Source: Oxalobacter sp. (lineage in GTDB: Bacteria; Pseudomonadota; Gammaproteobacteria; Burkholderiales; Burkholderiaceae_D). Taken from it: DNA of 64,000 nucleotides. Below the pieces are notes generated by a model. It saw only the letters and a list, made by a program, of their open reading frames with translations. It did no database searches and was not told the DNA's origin. The DNA is taken from the NCBI GenBank assembly GCA_003605115.1, contig QZKY01000015.1:186001-250000 (forward strand), in the 5' to 3' direction. The translations under genes were made by a program, and so were the position numbers. Shown in pieces: positions 35,941-46,185 of this stretch; the first letter of the stretch is position 1, and every line of letters begins with the position of its first letter.

Positions 35941-38900
35941 GCGTACAGACATCAAAAGCATTCTGATTATCGGCGCAGGTCCGATCATCATCGGGCAAGC
36001 GTGCGAGTTCGATTATTCCGGTGCGCAAGCTTGTAAAGCCTTGCGCGAAGAAGGCTACAAGGTCATTCTCGTCAACAGCAATCCGGCGACGATCATGACG
36101 GATCCGGAAATGGCGGACGTCACCTACATCGAGCCGATCACCTGGAAAGTGGTCGAACGCATCATCGAAAAGGAACGCCCGGATGCAATTTTGCCGACGA
36201 TGGGTGGGCAGACCGCGCTGAACTGTGCGCTCGACTTGCATCGTCACGGCGTCCTGAAAAAATACAATGTCGAGTTGATCGGCGCGACGCCGGAAGCCAT
36301 CGACAAGGCGGAAGATCGTTCCAAGTTCAAGGCAGCCATGACCAAGATCGGTCTCGGCTCTGCACGATCTGGCATTGCGCATTCCATGGATGAAGCGTGG
36401 GATGTCCAGAGAGAAATGGGTTTCCCGACCATTATTCGCCCCTCGTTCACGATGGGCGGCACGGGCGGCGGCATTGCTTACAACGAAGAAGAATTCGATG
36501 CGATTTGCAAGCGTGGTCTGGAGGCGTCTCCGACGAGCGAATTGCTGATTGAAGAATCGCTGATCGGCTGGAAAGAATTCGAGATGGAAGTGGTGCGTGA
36601 TCGCGCCGACAATTGCATCATTGTGTGTTCGATTGAAAATCTCGATCCTATGGGGGTACACACCGGTGACTCGATTACTGTCGCACCGGCGCAGACGCTG
36701 ACCGACAAGGAATACCAAATCATGCGCAACGCGTCGATCGCAATTCTGCGCGAAATCGGCGTGGACACTGGCGGTTCCAATGTGCAGTTTGCGGTCAACC
36801 CGGAAGACGGCCGCATGATCGTCATTGAGATGAACCCACGCGTGTCACGTTCGTCTGCGCTGGCATCCAAAGCAACGGGGTTTCCGATCGCGAAGGTGGC
36901 AGCCAAACTGGCAGTCGGCTATACGCTGGATGAGTTGAAGAATGAAATTACCGGCGGGGCGACACCGGCATCGTTCGAGCCGGCCATCGACTATGTTGTG
37001 ACGAAAGTACCGCGTTTCACGTTTGAGAAATTCCCACAAGCCGATGCGCATCTGACCACGCAAATGAAATCGGTGGGTGAAGTGATGGCGATTGGCCGCA
37101 CCTTCCAGGAATCCTTCCAGAAAGCCTTGCGCGGTCTGGAAGTGGGTGTAGATGGATTGAATGAGAAAACGCGTGACAAGGAAAAAATTGCCGAAGAGTT
37201 AGGTGAGCCGGGTGCGGAACGCATCTGGTATGTGGGCGATGCGTTTGCGCAAGGCTTCACCCTGGATCAAGTGCATCAGTTGACACACATCGACCCCTGG
37301 TTCCTGGCGCAGATTCGTGAAATCGTCGAAATAGAATTGTGGCTGGAGACACAAAAGCTGGAATCACTGGATCGAGAAACCTTGTTCCGCTTGAAGCAAA
37401 AGGGCTTTTCAGACCGCCGTCTGGCGTATTTGATGAAAACGACGGATCGCATGGTTCGTCAAAAACGCCACGCACTTAACATTCGCCCCGTTTACAAGCG
37501 GGTCGATACTTGCGCAGCAGAATTTGCGACGAACACGGCGTACATGTATTCGTCTTACGACGAAGAATGCGAAGCCGAACCGACCGACAGGAAAAAAATC
37601 ATGGTGCTTGGCGGTGGCCCGAACCGCATCGGCCAAGGCATTGAGTTTGACTATTGTTGCGTACACGCCGCTTTGGCGATGCGCGAAGACGGTTACGAAA
37701 CCATCATGGTCAACTGTAATCCGGAAACCGTTTCGACGGATTACGATACCTCCGATCGTTTGTATTTCGAGCCGCTGACCCTGGAAGATGTGCTGGAAAT
37801 CGTTGACAAGGAAAAGCCGATTGGCGTGATTGTGCAATTTGGTGGACAAACGCCCTTGAAGCTGGCGCTGGATCTGGAAGCGAATGGTGTGCCGATTATC
37901 GGAACAACGCCTGACATGATCGATGCAGCAGAAGATCGTGAACGTTTCCAGCAAATGCTGAACCAGTTTGGTTTGCTTCAGCCACCGAATCGTACTGCGC
38001 GTAACGAGAAGGAAGCGATGAGGCTGGCACTGGAAATCGGCTACCCCTTGGTGGTGCGACCTTCTTACGTGTTGGGCGGGCGCGCGATGGAAATCGTGCA
38101 TGATCAGCGTGATTTGGAACGCTACATGCGTGAAGCCGTGAAAGTGTCTAATGATTCGCCGGTGTTGCTGGATCGCTTCCTGAACGATGCGATTGAAGTG
38201 GATGTGGATTGCTTGAGCGATGGCAAACGCACCTTCATCGGCGGTGTGATGGAGCATATTGAACAAGCTGGCGTTCACTCGGGCGATTCGGCCTGTTCGC
38301 TGCCGCCCTTTTCCTTGTCGCAAGAAACGATTGATGAGTTGAAGCGCCAGACCGCGCTGATGGCAAAAGGCTTGAACGTGGTCGGTTTGATGAATGTGCA
38401 GTTTGCGATCCAGCAAAAAGAAGTCGACGGCAAGATGCAAGACGTGGTGTATGTGCTGGAAGTTAACCCACGTGCGTCACGCACGGTTCCTTTTGTGTCG
38501 AAAGCGACGGGTCTGCAACTCGCGAAAATTGCTGCGCGCTGCATGGCTGGCAGGTCATTGGACGAGCAAGGTATCTTTAATGAAGTGGTGCCGCCTTATT
38601 ACAGCGTGAAAGAGGCGGTCTTCCCATTCGTGAAGTTCCCGGGCGTTGACACAATTTTAGGTCCGGAAATGAAATCTACTGGTGAAGTGATGGGCGTCGG
38701 AAAAACCTTCGGTGAGGCGTTCATCAAGTCGCAATTGGGTGCGGGGGTGATCATGCCGCGTTCTGGCACGGTATTCCTGAGCGTCAAAGACAGCGACAAG
38801 CCACGAGCAGTGAAAGTGGCGCGTGAACTGGTCAAGCTCGGGTTTTCGATTGCTGCGACGCGCGGCACGGCCTCGGCGATTGAGGCGGCAGGTATTCCAG

Positions 38901-39163
38901 TGAGAGCGGTCAACAAGGTTGTTGAAGGGCGTCCGCATGTGGTGGACATGATCAAGAACCGTGAGATTGTGCTCGTTGTGAATACGGTCGAAGAAAGACG
39001 CAGTGCCATTCAGGATTCCGGCGCGATTCGACAGTCGGCGCTGACGGCACGCGTGCCGACCTGGACCACCATTGCAGGAGCGGAAGCTGTCGTGGAGGGC
39101 ATGGGATACCTTGATAGTTTGCATGTGTATGATTTGCAAACACTGCATCAATCTTTGCAGTGA
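35933..39163 (+). CDS. carB: Carbamoyl phosphate synthase large subunit
   Basis: 1076 residues, the full two-halves form. Each half is an ATP-grasp unit: [17 protein letters not shown] near residue 15 begins the first and [16 protein letters not shown] near 560 begins the second. The C-terminal MGS-like domain (about 930-1076) is the allosteric site that in other bacteria binds UMP, IMP or ornithine. It joins bicarbonate, ammonia and two ATP into carbamoyl phosphate. Confidence 0.97.
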   Translation: MAKRTDIKSILIIGAGPIIIGQACEFDYSGAQACKALREEGYKVILVNSNPATIMTDPEMADVTYIEPITWKVVERIIEKERPDAILPTMGGQTALNCALDLHRHGVLKKYNVELIGATPEAIDKAEDRSKFKAAMTKIGLGSARSGIAHSMDEAWDVQREMGFPTIIRPSFTMGGTGGGIAYNEEEFDAICKRGLEASPTSELLIEESLIGWKEFEMEVVRDRADNCIIVCSIENLDPMGVHTGDSITVAPAQTLTDKEYQIMRNASIAILREIGVDTGGSNVQFAVNPEDGRMIVIEMNPRVSRSSALASKATGFPIAKVAAKLAVGYTLDELKNEITGGATPASFEPAIDYVVTKVPRFTFEKFPQADAHLTTQMKSVGEVMAIGRTFQESFQKALRGLEVGVDGLNEKTRDKEKIAEELGEPGAERIWYVGDAFAQGFTLDQVHQLTHIDPWFLAQIREIVEIELWLETQKLESLDRETLFRLKQKGFSDRRLAYLMKTTDRMVRQKRHALNIRPVYKRVDTCAAEFATNTAYMYSSYDEECEAEPTDRKKIMVLGGGPNRIGQGIEFDYCCVHAALAMREDGYETIMVNCNPETVSTDYDTSDRLYFEPLTLEDVLEIVDKEKPIGVIVQFGGQTPLKLALDLEANGVPIIGTTPDMIDAAEDRERFQQMLNQFGLLQPPNRTARNEKEAMRLALEIGYPLVVRPSYVLGGRAMEIVHDQRDLERYMREAVKVSNDSPVLLDRFLNDAIEVDVDCLSDGKRTFIGGVMEHIEQAGVHSGDSACSLPPFSLSQETIDELKRQTALMAKGLNVVGLMNVQFAIQQKEVDGKMQDVVYVLEVNPRASRTVPFVSKATGLQLAKIAARCMAGRSLDEQGIFNEVVPPYYSVKEAVFPFVKFPGVDTILGPEMKSTGEVMGVGKTFGEAFIKSQLGAGVIMPRSGTVFLSVKDSDKPRAVKVARELVKLGFSIAATRGTASAIEAAGIPVRAVNKVVEGRPHVVDMIKNREIVLVVNTVEERRSAIQDSGAIRQSALTARVPTWTTIAGAEAVVEGMGYLDSLHVYDLQTLHQSLQ

Positions 39164-39200
39164 TATTGAAAAGGTTGACATGCGGAGGGCTGCTTCTTTT

Positions 39201-39230
39201 TTGCCGTTTGGATTTGTCTGAAAATAGAAT
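39201..39230 (+). promoter_or_regulatory. Predicted sigma-70 promoter for greA
   Basis: TTGCCG at 39201-39206 and TAGAAT at 39225-39230 with an 18-base spacer. It lies 38 bases after the carB stop and gives greA its own transcript, starting near 39238. Confidence 0.55.
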
Positions 39231-39255
39231 AAAATAAAGGCAGTTCACCGTTACC

Positions 39256-39306
39256 GAGGTCACAGAAGGATGGTTTTCCATTCCGTTTGTGACCTCTCTA
39301 ATTTTA
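39256..39306 (+). terminator. Terminator-like hairpin in the greA leader
   Basis: GAGGTCACA at 39256-39264 pairs exactly with TGTGACCTC at 39288-39296. Inside, GGATGG pairs with CCATTCC (one bulged T) around a TTT loop. TCTAATTTT follows. It lies between the predicted promoter and the greA start, so it may end carB transcripts and also attenuate greA. E. coli greA likewise has a terminator in its leader. Confidence 0.6.
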
Positions 39307-39318
39307 AGAAAAACGATT

Positions 39319-39795
39319 ATGAGTACAGTACCTTTGACCAAGCGCGGTGCAGAAATTCTGCGACAGGATCTGCATCGGATGAAAACCAAGGATCGCTATG
39401 AGGTGATTGCCGCGATTGCCGAAGCGCGCTCGCATGGTGATCTTTCTGAAAATGCCGAGTACGATGCTGCCAAGGAACGGCAAGCTTTCATAGAAGGAAA
39501 GATTGCAGAGTTGGAATCCAAATTAAGCTCGGCGCAAATTATTGATCCGAGCACGCTGGACGCCGAAGGTCGCGTGGTATTTGGTGCAACCGTGAAGCTG
39601 GAAGATCTGGAATCCGGGCAAACGGTTCAGTATCAGATCGTCGGTGTGGATGAGGCGGATTTGAAAGAATCGAAGGTATCCATTACTTCGCCGATTGCGC
39701 GAGCGCTGATTGGCCGTGTTGCGGGCGAGGTGGTGGAAGTGCAAGCGCCTTCGGGTGGGCGAGAATACGAAATTCTCGAGGTGCTTTACATTTGA
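39319..39795 (+). CDS. greA: Transcription elongation factor GreA
   Basis: 158 residues. The N-terminal coiled coil carries LTKRGAEILRQDLHRMK and the acidic-tip stretch ARSHGDLSENAEYDAAKE, which enters the RNA polymerase secondary channel to stimulate cleavage of backtracked RNA. The C-terminal half is the FKBP-like domain. ATG 39319 is used; the ten residues upstream in the frame are leader sequence. Its position after carB is common in betaproteobacteria. Confidence 0.97.
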   Translation: MSTVPLTKRGAEILRQDLHRMKTKDRYEVIAAIAEARSHGDLSENAEYDAAKERQAFIEGKIAELESKLSSAQIIDPSTLDAEGRVVFGATVKLEDLESGQTVQYQIVGVDEADLKESKVSITSPIARALIGRVAGEVVEVQAPSGGREYEILEVLYI

Positions 39796-39816
39796 TTTTG
39801 AGCACCACGGTAAAGT

Positions 39817-39861
39817 GGGGTCAGCGCAATGATTTGCTGTGCAAAAACGAGCGGCTGCCCC
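39817..39861. repeat. REP-like imperfect palindrome between greA and yhbY
   Basis: GGGGTCAGC at 39817-39825 and GCTGCCCC at 39854-39861 form a stem with one bulged T, with TGCTGTGCA inside. It lies between two convergent genes. The GGGTCA core also starts the palindrome at 43133, so both may belong to one repeat family. It could serve as a shared terminator. Confidence 0.45.
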
Positions 39862-39874
39862 TGATTCCGGCGGC

Positions 39875-40342
39875 TTAGTTGAGAGCGGATTTCTTGATGC
39901 TGGTTTGACGTTTCTTGGCGCGCTTGACGGAGCCAGCTTGGGTGATGCGTTGATTCCCCTGAAGCGTCACTTTGGAAACCGTGGGACGTCTGGTGCCGCC
40001 AGCGGTTTCTTTCACAACCGTCACTTTGCGCAAGCCTTTTCCTTTGCTTGGCGGCCGTTCTTTGGGTTTCTCGACTTTGGGGCGATAAATGACCAGCAAT
40101 TTCCCGATGTGCTGAATGGGGGCAGCGTTCAGTGTTTCGCAAATCGTTTCGTTGATGGCGATACGCGCATCGCGATCATCGCCGAAGACCCGAATTTTGA
40201 TCAGCCCGTGGGCGTCCAGACTCAGGCCGATTTCCTTCATAACGGCTGGCGTTAACCCGTTTTCGCCGATGATGACGACCGGGTCAAGGGCATGAGCCTC
40301 AGATCGCAGCGTGCTGCGTTGGGCGGGGGAGAGTTTCAGCAT
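39875..40342 (-). CDS. yhbY: CRM-domain RNA-binding protein YhbY
   Basis: 155 residues. The first 97 or so are the CRS1-YhbY domain, with LRSEAHALDPVVIIGENGLT and a GLIKIRV segment that ends in the usual RPK. The rest is a basic Lys/Arg-rich tail, longer than the E. coli protein. The family binds pre-50S ribosomal RNA. It is divergent from rlmE, 34 bases apart, as in many proteobacteria where both act in ribosome assembly. Confidence 0.92.
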   Translation of the reverse strand: MLKLSPAQRSTLRSEAHALDPVVIIGENGLTPAVMKEIGLSLDAHGLIKIRVFGDDRDARIAINETICETLNAAPIQHIGKLLVIYRPKVEKPKERPPSKGKGLRKVTVVKETAGGTRRPTVSKVTLQGNQRITQAGSVKRAKKRQTSIKKSALN

Positions 40343-40376
40343 GAAGAGAAGTCCTTAAAAACCGTATTCTAAGCGA

Positions 40377-41021
40377 ATGGCGAAAAACAAGTTCAACAAA
40401 GATTGGTTGCATGACCATATCAACGATCCTTACGTCAAACTGGCGCAAAAGGAAGGTTACCGCGCGCGTGCGGCTTACAAGCTCAAGGAAATTGATGAAA
40501 TCGACAAGTTAATCAAGCCGGGACAGGTCATTGTGGATTTGGGCTGTACGCCGGGGAGCTGGTCGCAATATGTGCGCAACAGGCTGGCAGGCAAGCCCGG
40601 GGGGAGAATACACGGCACGGTGATTGGACTGGATTTGCTGCCCATGGAACCTATTGCGGATGTCCACTTCATATTGGGGGATTTCCGAGAGGAAGACGTC
40701 CTGAAGCAGCTCGAGGCGGTTCTGGCAGGACGCAAGGTCGACCTGGTGCTTTCGGATATGGCGCCCAACCTGTCCGGGATTGCTGTAGCCGATGCCGCGC
40801 GCATGGAGGATTTAATCGATTTGGCATTGGAGTTTTGCCAATCTCACATGCATCCCAACGGCAGCTTGCTGGTGAAGTGTTTCAATGCCATGGGATATGC
40901 CCAGATTGTTGAAAAGTTCCGCAAAGCCTTCAAAAGCGTTGCCTCCCGCAAGCCCAAGGCCAGTCGTGACAAGTCTTCAGAGGTCTATTTGCTGGGGCGA
41001 ACCCTGAAAAATCCGCAATAG
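40377..41021 (+). CDS. rlmE: 23S rRNA (uridine-2'-O)-methyltransferase RlmE
   Basis: 214 residues of the FtsJ family. The SAM-binding motif [16 protein letters not shown] is near residue 45, DMAPNLSG near 125 and the catalytic lysine lies in LLVKCF near 165. It methylates U2552 of 23S rRNA late in 50S assembly. The N-terminal [19 protein letters not shown] and [10 protein letters not shown] are typical. It precedes ftsH as in E. coli. Confidence 0.96.
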   Translation: MAKNKFNKDWLHDHINDPYVKLAQKEGYRARAAYKLKEIDEIDKLIKPGQVIVDLGCTPGSWSQYVRNRLAGKPGGRIHGTVIGLDLLPMEPIADVHFILGDFREEDVLKQLEAVLAGRKVDLVLSDMAPNLSGIAVADAARMEDLIDLALEFCQSHMHPNGSLLVKCFNAMGYAQIVEKFRKAFKSVASRKPKASRDKSSEVYLLGRTLKNPQ

Positions 41022-41216
41022 GGGGGCAGCCCGGCGCTTGATTTTTGCGTTCTTCAACCGCAAATAGCGATATCTGCTTTGATGATTCACACATTTAGGG
41101 CAAATCGCCAGCGACTTCCCTATGGGGCAGATGCAGTTGCCCCCAAATACAGGTAAAATTCACAGCGTTGTAATTGAAACCAGCCGGTTTGGGCTATCGA
41201 TGCCCAAGGAGTGTAA

Positions 41217-43103
41217 ATGAATAACAGGTTTATCAGGGCTGCGGTGTGGGCAGTCGTTTCTTCGCTAATTTTGTTTGCGACCTTCAAGCATTTTGATGGG
41301 CGCGACAAAGAGGCGGGTTTTGTGCCGATTGCGTATTCTGAGCTCCTGGATGAGATTAAAGCCAAGCACATCAAGGAAGCCAAGATTGAAGGCAACTACT
41401 TGATGGCGGTGACGAAGGAAGGCAAGAAAGTCAAAGCCACGGTGTCCTTTCATGATCGCGGCCTGGTTCGGGACTTGATCGATAACAGCGTCAAGTTTGA
41501 TTTCAAGGCACCTGAAGAGCCAAGTTTCCTTTACCAGATTTTCATTTCCTGGTTCCCGATGCTGATTTTGATCGGCGTCTGGATTTTCATCATGCGCCAG
41601 ATGCAAGGTGGTGGCAAAGGAGGTGCATTCTCCTTTGGCAAATCCAAGGCGCGCATGATCGACGACAAGAGTAATACGGTGACTTTTGCCGACGTGGCTG
41701 GCTGCGATGAGGCCAAAGATGAAGTGGCAGAAGTTGTGGACTTCCTGAAAGATCCCAACAAGTTTCAAAAACTCGGTGGCCGTATTCCGCGAGGCCTCTT
41801 GCTGGTTGGCCCACCGGGTACCGGTAAAACCTTGCTCGCGCGTGCGATTGCAGGTGAAGCGAAGGTACCGTTCTTCTCGATTTCCGGTTCAGACTTCGTT
41901 GAAATGTTTGTCGGTGTGGGTGCATCCCGCGTGCGCGACATGTTCGAAAATGCGAAGAAGCATTCCCCCTGCATCATTTTCATCGATGAAATCGATGCTG
42001 TCGGCCGTCATCGTGGCGCTGGCATGGGTGGCGGTAACGATGAACGCGAACAAACGCTCAATCAGTTGCTGGTGGAGATGGATGGTTTCGAACCGAATTC
42101 CGGCACGATCGTTGTGGCAGCAACCAACCGTGCCGACGTACTCGACAAAGCCTTGTTGCGTCCGGGACGTTTTGATCGTCAAGTCTCGGTGTCTTTGCCG
42201 GACATTCGCGGCCGCGAACAAATTCTGAACGTTCACATGCGCAAGGTGCCGATCGCGCCAGACGTGAAATCGGACATTATCGCGCGCGGTACGCCCGGAT
42301 TCTCCGGCGCGGATCTCGCCAACCTGGTCAACGAAGCGGCTTTGTTTGCTGCACGTCGCAACAAGCGTCTGGTGGAGATGCAAGACTTTGAGGATGCGAA
42401 GGACAAGGTCTATATGGGTCCCGAGCGCAAGTCCATGGTCATGCGCGAAGAGGAACGCCTCAATACGGCCTATCACGAGTCCGGTCATGCCGTGGTTGCG
42501 AAATTGTTGCCGCATGCTGATCCCGTTCACAAGGTCACGATCATGCCGCGCGGTTATGCGCTGGGGGTGACCTGGCAGCTGCCGGAGCATGATGCCGTCA
42601 CGAAATACAAGACCAAGATGCTTGAAGAAATTGCGATCCTCTTTGCAGGTCGGATTGCCGAAGAAGTCTTCATGAACCAGATGTCTACGGGTGCCTCGAA
42701 CGATTTCGACCGCGCCACCAAACTGGCGCGCGCGATGGTGACGCGCTATGGGATGTCTGAGTCGATGGGCACGATGGTGTATGAAGACAATGAGCATGAT
42801 GCTTTCTTTGGTCGCATGTCCACCAAGAGCGTTTCCGAAGCGACGCAGCAAAAGGTCGATACCGAAATCCGTAACATCATCGATACGCAATACGCATTGT
42901 CGCGCAAGCTCATCGAAGATAATCGCGACAAGGTTGAGAAGATGGCGCGTACCTTGATGGAGTGGGAAACGCTCGATGCCGATCAGGTCACCGACATCAT
43001 GGAAGATCGCGAGCCGCGTCCACCGAAAGATGGCGTCCCTGTCAGAAAAACGCCGGGCACGCCAACAGGTATTACTCCCACAAGTGCTCCAGCCAGAGCG
43101 TAA
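41217..43103 (+). CDS. ftsH: ATP-dependent zinc metalloprotease FtsH
   Basis: 628 residues. Two membrane helices (about 6-24 and 105-125) flank a periplasmic part. The AAA domain has GPPGTGKT and [11 protein letters not shown], the second region of homology ends in LRPGRFD, and the protease site is HESGH. It extracts and degrades membrane and regulatory proteins as a hexamer. The 195 bases upstream hold its own leader; no clear heat-shock promoter could be fixed. The folP gene starts 12 bases downstream. Confidence 0.97.
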   Translation: MNNRFIRAAVWAVVSSLILFATFKHFDGRDKEAGFVPIAYSELLDEIKAKHIKEAKIEGNYLMAVTKEGKKVKATVSFHDRGLVRDLIDNSVKFDFKAPEEPSFLYQIFISWFPMLILIGVWIFIMRQMQGGGKGGAFSFGKSKARMIDDKSNTVTFADVAGCDEAKDEVAEVVDFLKDPNKFQKLGGRIPRGLLLVGPPGTGKTLLARAIAGEAKVPFFSISGSDFVEMFVGVGASRVRDMFENAKKHSPCIIFIDEIDAVGRHRGAGMGGGNDEREQTLNQLLVEMDGFEPNSGTIVVAATNRADVLDKALLRPGRFDRQVSVSLPDIRGREQILNVHMRKVPIAPDVKSDIIARGTPGFSGADLANLVNEAALFAARRNKRLVEMQDFEDAKDKVYMGPERKSMVMREEERLNTAYHESGHAVVAKLLPHADPVHKVTIMPRGYALGVTWQLPEHDAVTKYKTKMLEEIAILFAGRIAEEVFMNQMSTGASNDFDRATKLARAMVTRYGMSESMGTMVYEDNEHDAFFGRMSTKSVSEATQQKVDTEIRNIIDTQYALSRKLIEDNRDKVEKMARTLMEWETLDADQVTDIMEDREPRPPKDGVPVRKTPGTPTGITPTSAPARA

Positions 43104-43115
43104 GCAAAGGCAAAA

Positions 43116-44009
43116 ATGGGAGCAACAAAAGTAGGGTCAACGTCAAATTTTCAGAAATTCGACTCTGACCCTCTTTTTTTTCAGTGCGGACGATACGGAT
43201 TCCGAACGGGCAGAAAAGGCAGTCGACCGCTGGTGATGGGCATCCTCAACATCACGCCAGATTCTTTTTCGGACGGCGGGCGTTTTCTTTCCGTTGAAGC
43301 GGCGCTGGATCGCGTTGAGCAGATGATGGAAGACGGCGCTGACATCATCGATATTGGTGGCGAATCGACCCGTCCCGGCGCAGCGCCGGTTCCCATTCAG
43401 GAAGAACTTGACCGCATCATGCCGGTGATTTACGCCTTGCGCGATTGCGGGCGTCCGCTCTCGATTGATACCTGGAAGCCCCAAGTGATGCGTGAAGCCC
43501 TGGCCGCAGGCGCAGACATGATCAACGACATCACGGCTTTTTCGGCGCTGGGCGCGATCGATGCGGTGCGCGGCAGTGATTGCGGCTTGTGCGTGATGCA
43601 CATGCAGGGTGATCCGCAAAGCATGCAAAAAAATCCGCATTACGACAACGTCGTGGATGAGGTCACTGAATTTCTGCGCGAGCGCGTTTTGGCGCTGGCG
43701 TCTGCTGGCGTGGATCGTGCCAGACTGTGCATCGATCCCGGATTTGGATTTGGCAAAACGCTTGAACATAACCTCGACTTGCTGAAAAATATCGGCAGCA
43801 TGCGTGAGGCGCTGCAATTGCCATTGCTTGCGGGCTTGTCGCGCAAGGCGACCATCGGTGCGATCACCGGCAAACCCCCACAGGAGCGCATGGCGGGCAG
43901 TGTGGCAGCGGCCTTGGTTGCGGCAGCGAATGGCGCGGACATTGTGCGTGTGCATGACGTGGCAGAAACAGTCGATGCACTCAGGGTATGGCAACAGGCG
44001 ACAAACTGA
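43116..44009 (+). CDS. folP: Dihydropteroate synthase with an added N-terminus
   Basis: 297 residues. The pterin-binding motifs are clear: VMGILNITPDSFSDGG and DIGGESTRPGA. It joins p-aminobenzoate to the pterin precursor of folate. The conserved protein begins near FQCGR; before it are 22 extra residues encoded by a palindrome (43133-43172) and a T8 run. No start codon lies between that palindrome and the conserved core, so translation must begin at ATG 43116, which has an AAAGG ribosome site 12 bases from the ftsH stop. The gene thus reads through a terminator-shaped hairpin. Confidence 0.92.
   Translation: MGATKVGSTSNFQKFDSDPLFFQCGRYGFRTGRKGSRPLVMGILNITPDSFSDGGRFLSVEAALDRVEQMMEDGADIIDIGGESTRPGAAPVPIQEELDRIMPVIYALRDCGRPLSIDTWKPQVMREALAAGADMINDITAFSALGAIDAVRGSDCGLCVMHMQGDPQSMQKNPHYDNVVDEVTEFLRERVLALASAGVDRARLCIDPGFGFGKTLEHNLDLLKNIGSMREALQLPLLAGLSRKATIGAITGKPPQERMAGSVAAALVAAANGADIVRVHDVAETVDALRVWQQATN
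43133..43181 (+). repeat. REP-like palindrome with T-run inside the folP 5' end
   Basis: AGGGTCA (43133-43139) pairs with TGACCCT (43166-43172); inside, GTC-A-AATTT (142-150 of the 43000s) pairs with AAATT-C-GAC across a TCAG tetraloop. A run of eight T follows at 43174-43181. By shape it is an intrinsic terminator for ftsH, yet it lies in the folP frame. It resembles the palindromes often scattered between genes in proteobacteria. Confidence 0.7.
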
Positions 44010-44024
44010 AAAGGGTGGGAAAAA

Positions 44025-45365
44025 ATGGGACGTAAATATTTTGGAACAGATGGTGTACGTGGCAAAGTCGGTACTGCGCCGATCACACCGGATTTTGTGA
44101 TGAAGCTCGGTTATGCTGCTGGTCGCGTTTTGGCGCAATCTCGCCCTTCGCAAGGGCGTCCCGTGGTGTTAATCGGCAAAGACACGCGCGTCTCCGGTTA
44201 TATGCTGGAAGCCTCGCTGCAAGCTGGCTTTGGGGCGGCAGGCGTGGATGTGATGCTGGCGGGGCCAATGCCGACACCTGCCATTGCCTATCTCACGCGC
44301 GCCCTGCGACTTTCTGCGGGCGTGGTGATTTCCGCGTCGCACAATCCCTATCCCGATAACGGCATCAAGTTTTTTTCATCCTCCGGCAACAAGTTGCCCG
44401 ATGAACTGGAACTGTCGATTGAAGAAGCCATCGACCAGCCGATGATTTGTGCAGCGGATGATCATGTTGGCCGCGCCAGACGACTGGATGATGCACACGG
44501 CCGTTACATTGAATTTTGTAAAAGCACTTTCCCGAACGAGCTGGATTTGCGCGGGATGAAAATCGTGATTGATTGTGCGCATGGTGCTGCCTACAACATC
44601 GCGCCTTGCGTGTTGCATGAACTAGGCGCGGATGTCATACCGATGGGTATCCAGCCTACCGGCGTCAACATCAACGATCAGTGCGGTGCAACTGATCCTG
44701 AAATGCTTGCCAAAGTGGTCGTTGCCAACAATGCCGATATTGGCATTGCGCTCGATGGCGATGCCGATCGCGTGGTGATGTCGGATGCCAAAGGCCGCCT
44801 CTACAACGGCGATGAATTGCTCTATGTGCTGGCGAAAGATCGTCACGCTTCCGGCGATCTGGAAGGGGTGGTCGGCACACTGATGACCAACATGGCTTTG
44901 GAGGTCGCGCTCAAACAGATGGGCGTTGGTTTTGCCCGCGCAAAAGTCGGCGATCGCTACGTGCTGGAAGAATTGATCGAACGTAAGTGGCTTCTGGGGG
45001 GCGAAGGCTCCGGTCACATTCTTTGTTTGGACAAGCACACGACTGGCGATGGCATCATTTCAGCTTTGCAGGTGCTTTCTGTGCTGCGTCGCAATCGATC
45101 CACGCTGCCGCAGTACACGAAGGAGCTCAAGCTTTATCCGCAAGCGCTGGTGAATGTGAAAGTGCCGCGTGGTTTCAAATGGCAAAGCAATGCATCGATG
45201 GTTGCCATGAAAGAAAAAGTGGAGCGTGAACTGGGTGACAATGGCCGCGTATTGATTCGTCCTTCCGGCACGGAACCGCTGATTCGCGTGATGGTCGAGG
45301 CCAAGAAAACTCAGGAAGCCAAGACGCTGGCCAAGCGTATCGCGGACCAGTGCAAGGCGGTGTAA
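44025..45365 (+). CDS. glmM: Phosphoglucosamine mutase
   Basis: 446 residues. The phosphorylated serine is Ser105 in [16 protein letters not shown]; the metal loop DGDADR and the sugar loop GEGSGH are present. It converts glucosamine-6-phosphate to glucosamine-1-phosphate for peptidoglycan and lipopolysaccharide. It starts 15 bases after folP, the common ftsH-folP-glmM order. Confidence 0.97.
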   Translation: MGRKYFGTDGVRGKVGTAPITPDFVMKLGYAAGRVLAQSRPSQGRPVVLIGKDTRVSGYMLEASLQAGFGAAGVDVMLAGPMPTPAIAYLTRALRLSAGVVISASHNPYPDNGIKFFSSSGNKLPDELELSIEEAIDQPMICAADDHVGRARRLDDAHGRYIEFCKSTFPNELDLRGMKIVIDCAHGAAYNIAPCVLHELGADVIPMGIQPTGVNINDQCGATDPEMLAKVVVANNADIGIALDGDADRVVMSDAKGRLYNGDELLYVLAKDRHASGDLEGVVGTLMTNMALEVALKQMGVGFARAKVGDRYVLEELIERKWLLGGEGSGHILCLDKHTTGDGIISALQVLSVLRRNRSTLPQYTKELKLYPQALVNVKVPRGFKWQSNASMVAMKEKVERELGDNGRVLIRPSGTEPLIRVMVEAKKTQEAKTLAKRIADQCKAV

Positions 45366-45439
45366 AAAACGGGATCAGCGCTTTTTTACGCGAAGCGTGA
45401 ATTACTCACCCCCTGTTTTTCCTGATGCGCAGACTTCAT

Positions 45440-45468
45440 TTGACCGCAACCCTGCAACACGGTATGAT
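45440..45468 (+). promoter_or_regulatory. Strong sigma-70 promoter of tRNA-Pro
   Basis: TTGACC at 45440-45445, a 17-base spacer and TATGAT at 45463-45468, ending 10 bases before the tRNA. Both boxes are near consensus. Confidence 0.75.
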
Positions 45469-45478
45469 CTCGTTCTTT

Positions 45479-45555
<77 letters not shown>

Positions 45556-45560
45556 GCATA

Positions 45561-45598
45561 AAAAAACGGGCTGTCAATGACAGCCCGTTTTGTTTTAT
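45561..45598 (+). terminator. Intrinsic terminator after tRNA-Pro
   Basis: ACGGGCTGTC and GACAGCCCGT form a 10-base stem around AAT, preceded by A7 and followed by TTTGTTTTATT. The A- and T-runs make it likely to act in both directions. Confidence 0.85.
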
Positions 45599-45617
45599 TC
45601 TTGTCTATTCTTATCGT

Positions 45618-45694
45618 CTGCCCATAGCTCAGTTGGATAGAGCACAAGCCTTCTAAGCTTGGGGTCGCAGGTTCGATTCCTGCTGGGCAGGCCA
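45618..45694 (+). tRNA. tRNA-Arg (anticodon TCT)
   Basis: 77 bases with encoded CCA. CTGCCCA pairs exactly with TGGGCAG; the anticodon stem CAAGC/GCTTG encloses CTTCTAA; the T arm is GCAGG-TTCGATT-CCTGC. It decodes AGA. It lies beyond a terminator, so it should have its own promoter, but I could not find good boxes in the short gap. Confidence 0.94.
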
Positions 45695-45724
45695 CTTATC
45701 TGGCTAAGTCCTTCGCAGAATGCC

Positions 45725-45988
45725 CTAGATGAAAGCCTCGTCGAGGTTTTGCGTGTCGATATAGGGCTCCTCCAGATGCAGCCCCATGGCTTCCCCTGAT
45801 ACGCTGTCTTCCTCCGTCAGGATGATGAGTGCCATATCATTGGCGTCTGCATAAGACTCTGCCTCTGCCGCCCAATCCGCCAGCGCGCTTTCCGTGGTGG
45901 CTTCGGTGGGGCGCTTGTGGTTTTTGAGCAAGAATTCCTTGATGGCTTCAATGCCTAGTTCATTCACCTTGTAAGTCTTCAGTCCCAT
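45725..45988 (-). CDS. Small acidic protein of unknown function
   Basis: 87 residues, rich in Glu and Ala, helical in outlook, with no membrane segment or known motif. ATG 45988 follows AGGAGAGG directly, so the longer frame to 46105 is excluded. It stands alone, reading toward the tRNA genes. I recognise no family. The good ribosome site and normal codon pattern are the reasons for calling it. Confidence 0.7.
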   Translation of the reverse strand: MGLKTYKVNELGIEAIKEFLLKNHKRPTEATTESALADWAAEAESYADANDMALIILTEEDSVSGEAMGLHLEEPYIDTQNLDEAFI

Positions 45989-46185
45989 TTCCTCTCCTGT
46001 AAGCCATTCTTTAGGGGAGCCATATTTTACCCGGTCAGGAGAATGATGGTAAGGGTTTACGCCCTTGGTCGTGAAATGGATAGCCGAGCGGTGTTTTATT
46101 GCCAACCCTGGTTATCCGGGTTTTTGATACCATGATGGACTTTCCGGCGCGGTAGCGCCCCTTCTGTACCGTTAGCGAGAGTAGC

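Noticed and set aside
37409-38440. 343-codon minus-strand frame within carB
   Set aside because: The plus strand codes for the conserved CarB protein. The antisense translation has no motifs, and such frames are common opposite codon-biased genes.
43143-44153. 336-codon minus-strand frame opposite folP
   Set aside because: The plus strand codes for dihydropteroate synthase with full motifs; the opposite frame shows no motif and overlaps glmM as well.
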